From assembly GCA_938023885.1 (NCBI GenBank), contig CALJCU010000541.1, forward strand, positions 1 to 5,360: a stretch of 5,360 bases of DNA, read 5' to 3'. The notes beneath the pieces are model-generated. The model did no database searches and was not told the DNA's origin. It worked only from the letters and a program-made list of their open reading frames with translations. A program made the position numbers and the translations under genes. Shown here piece by piece: positions 1 to 5,360 of the stretch (position 1 is its first letter; the number at the start of each line of letters is the position of its first letter). The stretch is from an uncultured Prevotella sp. (GTDB lineage Bacteria > Bacteroidota > Bacteroidia > Bacteroidales > Bacteroidaceae).

Positions 1-1367
1 CAAAGATGCTTGACTCTGAGCGTGGTTCACTGGAAACTTACAAAGTCGCGACCTCAGGAGCTGCTGTCGCTCTGAAGTCACGTATTCTGCTTGAGGCGGC
101 GAGCCCGTGGTTCAACGGAAACAAATTTTATAGTGATTTCAAGCGTTCGACCGATGGAGTCAACTATTTCAACCAGACGTACGATGCTACGAAGTGGGGC
201 AAAGCTGCCGCAGCTGCAAAGCGTGTCATAGACATGGACAAATACAGCCTGTACACAGTGCCAGCTGACAGGAACACGCCGACTTTCCCCGACAACGTGT
301 CTAAGGATCCGTATCCTAATGGTATAGGTGGTATAGATCCATACCGGTCTTATGCTGACATGTTCCAGGGTGAGGAGAGTGCAGTAAACATTCCTGAGAT
401 TATCTGGGCAAAGAACGAGACTGACCGTCTGTCATGGATCTCAATGCCGGCCACATGGATTCAGAACAGCAGTAATAATGGCGGCAATGGACTTTGTGTG
501 AGCCAGCAGCTCGTAGATGCTTACCGCATGGCTAATGGCAAAGACATCAACGAGCCTGGCAGCGGCTACCCGTCGGCTGATTCCGCTTGGGTTGAGATTG
601 GTCGGGCAAAGACGTTCTCAGGTTATCAGATGTCACCGAAGGTCGCAAGGATGTATGACAACCGCGAGATGCGGTTCTATGCAACGATAGTATACAATTA
701 TACATACCGTGAGGGCAGCTCGTACACAGGCACGCAGGCTAACCAGAAGAATGTGTTTCAGAATTTTTTCAAGGACGGCGGCTTCGCTGGTAACTCTGAC
801 CATCCTAACGACCGTTCTTTCTCTGGTTATAACTGTATAAAGTATTGCCATCCGTCAGACTGGGTGGGAACCTACCGCGCAAAGTATTTCCCACTTATAC
901 GCTACGCCGAGATCCTTCTCAACTATGTTGAGGCTATGAACGAGATGGACGAGCCTTACACTGACGAAGAGAATAATGTGACCGTGACACGCAACACTGC
1001 CGATATGGTGAAATACTTCAATATGATTCGTTATCGTGCCGGTCTTCCTGGCATAACAGAGGCTGATGCCGCCGACAAGACTCACATGCGTGAACTCATC
1101 AAACGTGAGCGTCAGGTAGAACTTGCCCTTGAGGGTCGCCGGTTCTATGACCTGCGCCGTTGGGGAGATCTCGTCAGCACTCTTAGTAACCCGTTTATCG
1201 TGATGAACGTTGATGCCAGCATCAGAAACCCTAAGGAGTTCTATGTCCGCACGATATGCACGTATCCTTACTCACTGTATAATGTGACCAACAAGATGTG
1301 TCTCTATCCTATTCCTAAGTCAATACTGGATAAGAATGCCAAACTTGACGAGAATCCTGGATGGTAA
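1..1367 (+). CDS. SusD/RagB-family outer-membrane glycan-binding lipoprotein (5' partial)
   Basis: SusD-family proteins are surface lipoproteins that sit on a SusC TonB-dependent transporter and capture oligosaccharides for import. The reading frame is open from the left edge (first full codon at 3) to TAA at 1365-1367. The ATG at 6 is an internal methionine, because no signal peptide or lipobox follows it. About 454 codons are present; full members usually run about 500-650 residues, so the signal peptide and first helices are missing. Counting from that Met, visible family signatures are VALKSRILLEAASPWFNGN (21-39), YFPLIRYAEILLNYVEA (294-310), the charged ELALEGRRFYDLRRW block (372-386) and the terminal LYPIPKSILDKNAKL with the closing NPGW (433-453). 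The middle (about 80-290) is rich in Trp, Tyr and Asn, as expected for the variable glycan-contacting part. It precedes a DUF1735 lipoprotein gene by 46 bp, presumably in one operon. The family is secure; the ligand cannot be read from sequence alone. Confidence 0.96.
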   Translation, partial: KMLDSERGSLETYKVATSGAAVALKSRILLEAASPWFNGNKFYSDFKRSTDGVNYFNQTYDATKWGKAAAAAKRVIDMDKYSLYTVPADRNTPTFPDNVSKDPYPNGIGGIDPYRSYADMFQGEESAVNIPEIIWAKNETDRLSWISMPATWIQNSSNNGGNGLCVSQQLVDAYRMANGKDINEPGSGYPSADSAWVEIGRAKTFSGYQMSPKVARMYDNREMRFYATIVYNYTYREGSSYTGTQANQKNVFQNFFKDGGFAGNSDHPNDRSFSGYNCIKYCHPSDWVGTYRAKYFPLIRYAEILLNYVEAMNEMDEPYTDEENNVTVTRNTADMVKYFNMIRYRAGLPGITEADAADKTHMRELIKRERQVELALEGRRFYDLRRWGDLVSTLSNPFIVMNVDASIRNPKEFYVRTICTYPYSLYNVTNKMCLYPIPKSILDKNAKLDENPGW

Positions 1368-1413
1368 GCTGACGGGTAGTTAATAATAATGAGTAATTAC
1401 TAATTCAAAGAAA

Positions 1414-2298
1414 ATGAAGACAAAAAATATATTCAAGACTATAGCTTCTGCAGCACTTTCCCTTGTTGCCATAGCTTCATGTGAGCCATACTGTGATCCT
1501 CTGGAGAATGAGCAGTATGTCAAGGAAGTGTATCTGGTAGGGGCGGCCCAGGACATCTTTGAGCGCGAACTGTCCTATAGTGGCGACGGCAGCATCTATA
1601 TTTCCGCAGCTGTCAGTGGTACGACTCTTCCTGATCAGGATATTACCGTCACTGTTGGTACTGCCGGCGATGCAAAGATGAGCTTGTACAACTATAAGAA
1701 CTTCGGTGAGAATGATGTCAAGTATCAGGCTATGCCAGTGAGTTGGTACACTTTCCCGTCAACAACAGGGGTGATAAGGGCTGGTGAGGTCTACTGCCGC
1801 ATACCGTTCACTATAGATGTTGCAAAACTACACGCTGATTCACTCTATGTCATTCCTCTGCGGATAGTCAGCGTAAGTGCCTATACAGCGGTGACGACAG
1901 ACACGACGCTTCTCTTCCATCCTAAGATGGTGAACGACTACTCAGGTACTTATCAGTTCGAGGGAGTGACCTGTCAGGTAAAGGACGGAGACGCAGTGAC
2001 TACATCTGCCCAAACGATGACTACAACACGCAATGCGACAGCTATAAATGCCAATACTGTCCGTCTGTTCCAGAAAACGGTTGTCGAGAAGACTGCCAAC
2101 GTTGCTGATAATGCTTACAACATAACAGTTAATGGTGACAACAGTCTCACTGTAAAGCCTTACGATAAGCTTGCATTGACTGATGGTGGGGGAACGTATG
2201 ATCCTTCTTCTAAGACTTTCTCTTTCTGGTACGACTACAAGGAAGGAAAGAAACAATACCGCGTCAAAGCGACATTGACACCTCCAAAGAACGAATAG
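1414..2298 (+). CDS. DUF1735/DUF4361 surface lipoprotein, SusD-associated glycan-binding accessory protein
   Basis: This complete 294-residue lipoprotein is probably exposed on the outer membrane. It starts MKTKNIFK, has a hydrophobic stretch at about 9-21 and a lipobox IASC with the lipidated Cys at 23. Acidic residues follow (CEPYCDPLENE), loosely like a Bacteroidota surface-export signal. Residues about 35-165 look like DUF1735: the SGTTLPDQDITVTV strand pair (68-81), the YNYKNF and WYTFPSTT segments, an IRAGEVY turn (121-127) and ADSLYVIPLRIVSVS (141-155). Residues about 172-290 (NDYSGTYQFEGV through KTFSFWYDYKEGKKQYRV) resemble DUF4361, a C-terminal beta domain often paired with DUF1735. 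Such proteins are encoded beside SusCD pairs and act as extra binding proteins (SusE/F-like position). The start is preceded by an A-rich stretch (TTCAAAGAAA), normal for this phylum. It is not catalytic as far as can be seen. Domain assignment is from recalled family patterns; ligand unknown. Confidence 0.9.
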   Translation: MKTKNIFKTIASAALSLVAIASCEPYCDPLENEQYVKEVYLVGAAQDIFERELSYSGDGSIYISAAVSGTTLPDQDITVTVGTAGDAKMSLYNYKNFGENDVKYQAMPVSWYTFPSTTGVIRAGEVYCRIPFTIDVAKLHADSLYVIPLRIVSVSAYTAVTTDTTLLFHPKMVNDYSGTYQFEGVTCQVKDGDAVTTSAQTMTTTRNATAINANTVRLFQKTVVEKTANVADNAYNITVNGDNSLTVKPYDKLALTDGGGTYDPSSKTFSFWYDYKEGKKQYRVKATLTPPKNE

Positions 2299-2329
2299 AT
2301 TTTATCATAAATGTTTTTGGTTTAATTAG

Positions 2330-2658
2330 TCTGTCTATACAGACTCGCTGTTCATTGCGAACACGCTCCGTCGCTACGGAGACTATACCTTCACCTTCCA
2401 GGCTTACAACGACAAGGGTGATGCCGGACAGCTTAGTACCGACGGCAACAGAACTGGGAGAAGGTCTATGAGGTGCCGGGTGGTCTACCGACGGCTAAGA
2501 GTGCGACCTATACCACTCCGGGTATCGATGCCGGTATGAAGTTTATGCACCTCCGTTTCCTCGTGACCCGTGAGGCTTCCAACAGTAGGTTCTTCTGTCT
2601 TGCTGAGATGAAGGTCTACGACGCTACGAAGGTCGTTGACGACCCGGAGCACGATTAA
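2330..2658 (+). pseudogene. Decayed fragment of a PKD/Ig-like plus discoidin (F5/8 type C-like) lipoprotein gene
   Basis: This stretch has two protein-like segments in different + frames and no intact gene. The first frame (from about 2330) reads DSLFIANTLRRYGDYTFTFQ, then AYNDKGDAGQLSTDGN (to 2449), like the end of a PKD or other Ig-like beta-sandwich. It then turns into low-quality Arg-rich sequence and stops at TGA 2537-2539. The second frame, closed upstream by TAG at 2434-2436, reads NWEKVYEVPGGLPTAKSATY from 2452, then an HLRFLVTREASNSRFFCLAE stretch and MKVYDA, ending TAA 2656-2658. This matches the last half of a discoidin/F5-8C domain. There is no plausible start, signal peptide or lipobox, since TAG lies at 2327-2329 in the first frame. 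Adding one base near 2450 would join DGN to NWE, so a frameshift on top of an N-terminal deletion is the simplest reading. Its place between a binding lipoprotein and a hydrolase fits a third PUL surface binder. An assembly error is possible. Confidence 0.72.
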
Positions 2659-2716
2659 ATGTTTGTTGTGTACGCGGTCACAAAGTGAATGCTTTCTCAA
2701 TTTTATTCCTGACATT

Positions 2717-3835
2717 ATGCGCAGACTAATCCTCCTTTTGCCGCTCTTCCTCGCACTCGCCGTCCGTGCCCAGGCACCGACGGACGGCGGCGTGTGGAAG
2801 GACACGAAAGGACAACATATCAATGCCCATGGCGGCAGCGTCATCCGCTACGAAGGGGCATATCTCTGGTACGGCGAGACGCGCTCGGCCACAGGCAAGC
2901 CCTACTCATCTCTCGGCGTGAGCCTCTATACGTCGAAGGACCTGCTGCACTGGACCAACCGCGGCCTCGTGCTGAGAGTCAACGACACACCGGGGAGTGT
3001 CCTCGAAGGCGGATGCATCATCGAGCGGCCGAAGGTGCTCTACAATGCCCGTACGCGGAAGTTCGTCATGTGGTTCCACCTCGAGCTCAAAGGACAGGGC
3101 TATGCCGCCGCCCGCGCTGCCGTGGCGGTGAGCGACACGCCTCAGGGCCCGTTCCGCCTCGTCTCCTCGGGCCGTGTCTGTCCGGGTCAGTATCCTGTCG
3201 GGTTCTGTCTTCCCGACACGACGGATCTCCGTCACCAGCTCCTCTGTCCGGAGCTGAAGAAATGGTGGACGCCGGAGTGGCGCCGTCAGATAGAACGCGG
3301 CATGTTCTTCATGCGCGACCTTGACGGCGGGCAGATGGCGCGCGACCAGACGGTCTTCGTCGACGACGACGGCAAGGCGTACCATATCTTCTCGTCCGAG
3401 GACAACATGACGATCGATATAGCGCAGCTCACCGACGACTACCTCGCCCATAACGGCTCCTTCGTGCGTGTGGCGGCAGGCGGTCAGAACGAGGCGCCGA
3501 CAATCTTCAAGCGCGACGGTGTCTACTGGATGATCACCTCCGGCTGCACGGGCTGGGCACCGAATGCCGCCCGCCTCTTCACCGCCCGCAACATCTTCGG
3601 TCCGTGGCGCCAGCTCGCCAACCCATGCCGTGGCGAGGGCGCCGATAGAACTTTTGGCGCCCAGGGTACGTATATCTTCAAGGTCGGGACGGTGCGCGAG
3701 CGGAAACTCTTCGGTGGTGCCGACTATGTCTTCATGGCGGATATCTGGAAGCCGAAGGAGCTCTCCGACAGCCGTCATCTCTGGATCCCAATCCGGTTCG
3801 AGGACGGAAAGCCCGTGCTGGGTCGCAATAGGTAA
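2717..3835 (+). CDS. Secreted GH43-family glycoside hydrolase, exo-beta-1,3-galactanase-related (GH43_24/34-like)
   Basis: This 372-residue five-bladed beta-propeller hydrolase is probably periplasmic. The ATG at 2717 is chosen over an upstream ATG at 2636, which overlaps the preceding fragment, because it starts a clean signal peptide: MRRLILLLPLFLALAVRAQA with AQA cleavage after 20 and no lipobox. Blade motifs in order are HINAHGGSVIRY (34-45), WYGE (E54), IERPKVLYN (E103), SRG-less RDQTVFVDDDGKAYHIFSSE (D210), NEAPTIFKRDGVYWMITSGC (E259, the expected GH43 general acid) and FGAQGTYI (Q317). Classical GH43 enzymes carry an Asp base in an early A-D-P-like motif; here that place reads NAHGG, as in exo-beta-1,3-galactanase-type members, where a Glu or Gln has been proposed to serve instead. 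Roughly 45 residues at about 152-198, with C155, C164 and C177, form an insert compared with compact members. It is 58 bp after the broken gene and has no recognisable promoter of its own. The galactosidase or arabinofuranosidase specificity is inference. Confidence 0.9.
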   Translation: MRRLILLLPLFLALAVRAQAPTDGGVWKDTKGQHINAHGGSVIRYEGAYLWYGETRSATGKPYSSLGVSLYTSKDLLHWTNRGLVLRVNDTPGSVLEGGCIIERPKVLYNARTRKFVMWFHLELKGQGYAAARAAVAVSDTPQGPFRLVSSGRVCPGQYPVGFCLPDTTDLRHQLLCPELKKWWTPEWRRQIERGMFFMRDLDGGQMARDQTVFVDDDGKAYHIFSSEDNMTIDIAQLTDDYLAHNGSFVRVAAGGQNEAPTIFKRDGVYWMITSGCTGWAPNAARLFTARNIFGPWRQLANPCRGEGADRTFGAQGTYIFKVGTVRERKLFGGADYVFMADIWKPKELSDSRHLWIPIRFEDGKPVLGRNR

Positions 3836-3843
3836 AGGCTCCG

Positions 3844-3867
3844 CCCCTCCCTCACATAGGGGAAGGG
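3844..3867 (+). other. GC-rich hairpin just downstream of the GH43 stop
   Basis: An inverted repeat begins 8 bp after the GH43 stop codon. CCCCTCCCT (3844-3852) pairs with GGGGAAGGG (3859-3867) through eight pairs including one G-T wobble, with one C-A mismatch, around the loop CACATA. No T-run follows (AATAG comes next), so it is not a classical intrinsic terminator. It may stabilise the 3' end of the PUL transcript, or it may be a copy of a dispersed C-rich/G-rich intergenic repeat. Only the pairing is directly seen. Confidence 0.5.
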
Positions 3868-3932
3868 AATAGTACGGTAAGAGTGCATGCGCTAATCGAG
3901 GATCGGCCCCCTTTGCCCTATAATGTTAACAG

Positions 3933-3954
3933 AATGAGAAAATTCTCATTTTTT
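3933..3954 (+). terminator. Weak intrinsic-terminator-like hairpin with T-run
   Basis: AATGAGAA (3933-3940) is the exact reverse complement of TTCTCATT (3943-3950), giving about 7-8 bp of stem with a 2-4 nt loop. It continues directly into a run of six T (3949-3954). The shape fits a rho-independent terminator for the PUL transcript about 100 bp after the hydrolase stop. The stem has only two G-C pairs, so it would be weak. It sits just upstream of the next gene's promoter, where insulation would be expected. Confidence 0.45.
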
Positions 3955-3987
3955 GCCTTTGAGTGAAGAAAGTTGTGATAAATTGCG

Positions 3988-3995
3988 TAACTTTG
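3988..3995 (+). promoter_or_regulatory. Bacteroidota-type promoter -7 element for the DUF2723 gene
   Basis: TAACTTTG matches the TAnnTTTG -7 consensus of the main Bacteroidota sigma factor, and is followed by CAC as often seen. Transcription would start near 4000-4004, leaving a leader of about 35 nt before the ATG at 4038. The -33 TTTG element is not well placed: the nearest TTTG (3958-3961) is 26 bp upstream, longer than the usual spacing of about 19-21. The call therefore rests mainly on the -7 box and its position. Confidence 0.6.
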
Positions 3996-4002
3996 CACGG
4001 AA

Positions 4003-4014
4003 TTATTGCAATAA
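4003..4014. promoter_or_regulatory. Perfect 12-bp palindrome in the leader (possible operator)
   Basis: TTATTGCAATAA is its own reverse complement. It lies 8-19 bp downstream of the predicted -7 element, at or just after the expected transcription start and ahead of the DUF2723 start codon. That is a typical location for a repressor half-site pair, though a 12-bp AT-rich palindrome can occur by chance. No regulator is recognisable in the window. Confidence 0.25.
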
Positions 4015-4037
4015 CTCAACAGTTTTTATAGGTAAAG

Positions 4038-5360
4038 ATGAAACAATACCGTTTAGTAGACACAATCCTCGGCTGGGTGGCTTTCGTTATCGCAGCCTTT
4101 ACCTATGTGTCTACCATTGAGCCGACAGCCTCTTTCTGGGACTGTCCTGAGTTTATTACCACAGGCTACAAGCTTGAGATCGGTCATCCGCCAGGAGCAC
4201 CGTTCTTCATGCTGACTGCCAATCTTTTCTCTCATTTCGCCAGCGATCCGTCGCAGGTGGCGCGTATGGTCAATACCATGTCGGCCCTGCTCTCCGCCAC
4301 TACGATCCTGTTCCTTTTCTGGACCATCACGCACCTCGTGCGTAAGCTCATCGTCAGGAACTGGAGCGATCTGACACCTGGTAAGACTGTCGCTATCGAG
4401 GCTTCCGGTATGGTCGGTGCCCTTATCTATGCATGGTCGGACACGTTCTGGTTCTCCGCCGTCGAGGGTGAGGTCTACGCTTACTCGTCTGCCTTCACAG
4501 CCGTCGTGTTCTGGCTTATCCTTAAGTGGGAAGACCACGCCGACGAGCCTCATTCCGACCGCTGGCTCGTCCTCATCTTCTACATGACGGGTCTGTCCAT
4601 CGGTGTGCATCTGCTCAACCTGCTGTGCCTGCCGGCCATCGTCCTTGTCTACTGCTACAAGCGGTTCCCGGACGTAGAGGTCAAAGGATCACTCATCGCC
4701 CTGCTTATCAGCTTCGTTATCCTCGCTGCCGTGCTCTATGGCGTTGTGCCGGGTATCGTTACCGTGGGTGGCTGGTTTGAACTGTTCTTCGTCAACGTGC
4801 TGGGCCTGCCGTTCAACACCGGACTCATTATCTATATAGCATGTCTCGTGGGTTGCACCATCTGGGCTATCTTCGAGAGCTTCGAGGGCCATAGCCGCAA
4901 GCGGGAGAACATCTCGTTCCTCCTCTCTTTCGCCCTCATCGGTATCCCGTTCTACGGCTATGGCTGGACGGCCTTCATCACCGGCATCCTCCTCCTCGTT
5001 GTTGTCTACATCCTCCTGCAATGGCAGCGTCCTGTCAGCAACAACGGCAAGAGGCAGCGGGTCGCACTTGTCTCTTCGCGGGTGAAGAACACGGCACTGC
5101 TCTGCATGCTGATGCTGATCATCGGCTATTCATCATATACGCTGATCGTGATCCGGTCGACAGCCAATCCGCCAATGGACCAGAACTCTCCGGAGGACAT
5201 CTTCACACTGGGCAGCTATCTGAGCCGCGACCAGTATGGCGACCGGCCGCTGCTGTACGGACAGGCTTATTCGAGCCAGCCGGCCGTGGCCGAAGACGGC
5301 ATGCACTACAAGTTTGACGAGGGAGCACCCGTCTATGAGCACAAGGAGAAAGCATCGAAG
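4038..5360 (+). CDS. DUF2723-family multi-pass membrane protein, GT-C-fold protein O-mannosyltransferase-related (3' partial)
   Basis: An open frame of 441 codons runs from the ATG at 4038 through the right edge without a stop. It starts MKQYRLVDTILGW and has an AGGTAAAG purine-rich region directly before the ATG. Family members are usually about 1000 residues or longer, so less than half is seen. The N-terminus carries the DUF2723 signatures: TM1 at about 9-27, then FWDCPEF (33-39) and GHPPGAPFF (49-57) in the first loop, where D35 and E38 resemble the acidic catalytic site of GT-C glycosyltransferases; VEGEVYAYS (142-150); and GVHLLNLLCLP (189-199). I count roughly ten hydrophobic segments up to about residue 378. 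A hydrophilic stretch then begins (NPPMDQNSPEDIF and LGSYLSRDQYGDRPLLYGQ), the expected switch to the periplasmic part. Human TMEM260, a protein O-mannosyltransferase, is a distant relative of this family. A role in surface-protein glycosylation is inference. It has its own promoter, separate from the PUL. Confidence 0.9.
   Translation, partial: MKQYRLVDTILGWVAFVIAAFTYVSTIEPTASFWDCPEFITTGYKLEIGHPPGAPFFMLTANLFSHFASDPSQVARMVNTMSALLSATTILFLFWTITHLVRKLIVRNWSDLTPGKTVAIEASGMVGALIYAWSDTFWFSAVEGEVYAYSSAFTAVVFWLILKWEDHADEPHSDRWLVLIFYMTGLSIGVHLLNLLCLPAIVLVYCYKRFPDVEVKGSLIALLISFVILAAVLYGVVPGIVTVGGWFELFFVNVLGLPFNTGLIIYIACLVGCTIWAIFESFEGHSRKRENISFLLSFALIGIPFYGYGWTAFITGILLLVVVYILLQWQRPVSNNGKRQRVALVSSRVKNTALLCMLMLIIGYSSYTLIVIRSTANPPMDQNSPEDIFTLGSYLSRDQYGDRPLLYGQAYSSQPAVAEDGMHYKFDEGAPVYEHKEKASK

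Noticed and set aside
6..8. ATG as a true start for the SusD-family gene
   Set aside because: No signal peptide or lipobox follows, and the next residues already lie inside the SusD fold. The gene is simply cut by the window edge.
1392..1401. 10-bp palindrome AGTAATTACT between the SusD and DUF1735 genes
   Set aside because: It is short, AT-rich and has no T-run or promoter element beside it. Chance occurrence in an AT-rich spacer is likely.
2659..2688. Tiny open frame starting at ATG 2659 (9 codons)
   Set aside because: It is too short, has no ribosome-binding context and no recognisable leader-peptide pattern.
2636..2716. Upstream ATG giving a longer GH43 product
   Set aside because: The extra 27 residues are not signal-peptide-like and overlap the end of the discoidin fragment. 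The ATG at 2717 begins a textbook signal peptide.
2906..3778. 290-codon open frame on the minus strand opposite the GH43 gene
   Set aside because: It is an antisense shadow of a GC-rich gene. Its product is low-complexity in Arg, Glu, Val and His, with no recognisable motif or start context, while the + strand protein shows clear GH43 motifs.
3917..3927. TATAAT-like -10 box and GTTAAC palindrome
   Set aside because: The main Bacteroidota sigma factor does not use TATAAT. The better-placed TAACTTTG at 3988 explains transcription of the next gene.
3828..4037. Identical 10-mer ATAGGTAAAG at 3828-3837 and 4028-4037
   Set aside because: One copy spans the GH43 stop and the other is the ribosome-binding region of the next gene. 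Several 10-mer matches are expected by chance in a window this size, and nothing else is shared around them.
4053..4610. 185-codon minus-strand open frame opposite the DUF2723 gene
   Set aside because: The product is highly charged and rich in Asp, Glu, Gly and Arg, as expected for the reverse of codons for hydrophobic residues. The + strand frame has convincing family motifs.

Overview
The window looks like Bacteroidota DNA, most likely Bacteroidales and plausibly a Prevotellaceae-type genome. The reasons are a SusD-family gene followed by a DUF1735/DUF4361 lipoprotein, a TAnnTTTG-type promoter, a short A-rich ribosome-binding region in place of a strong Shine-Dalgarno, and a DUF2723 membrane protein of the kind common in that phylum. 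Everything supported reads on the + strand. The taxonomic call is inference from gene content.

Positions 1-3835 are the downstream part of a polysaccharide utilization locus (PUL). The left edge cuts into a SusD-like outer-membrane glycan-binding lipoprotein; its N-terminal part, and presumably a SusC partner, lie to the left. After 46 bp comes a complete surface-type lipoprotein with DUF1735 and DUF4361 domains, a usual accessory glycan binder next to SusD. Then comes a broken remnant (about 2330-2658) of a third probable binding lipoprotein. It has a PKD/Ig-like strand segment in one frame and the C-terminal half of a discoidin (F5/8 type C-like) domain in another, with no start codon or signal peptide. 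The last PUL gene is an intact secreted GH43-type glycoside hydrolase (2717-3835), resembling the exo-beta-1,3-galactanase-related part of GH43 rather than the classical arabinofuranosidases and xylosidases. Together these genes would bind a galactose-containing plant or host glycan at the cell surface, import it through SusCD and trim it in the periplasm. The substrate is inferred only from the enzyme family.

Positions 3836-4037 are a non-coding boundary. It holds a GC-rich hairpin just after the hydrolase stop, a weak intrinsic-terminator-like hairpin with a T-run, a good Bacteroidota -7 promoter element and a perfect 12-bp palindrome near the predicted transcription start.

Positions 4038-5360 hold the first 441 codons of a multi-membrane-spanning DUF2723 (GT-C fold, protein O-mannosyltransferase-related) protein that runs off the right edge. 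It has its own promoter and appears unrelated to the PUL.

I found no tRNA, rRNA, CRISPR array, transposase or integrase. The window is mostly a conventional PUL end. The points most worth a second look are the decayed binding-protein gene and the non-canonical active site of the GH43 enzyme.
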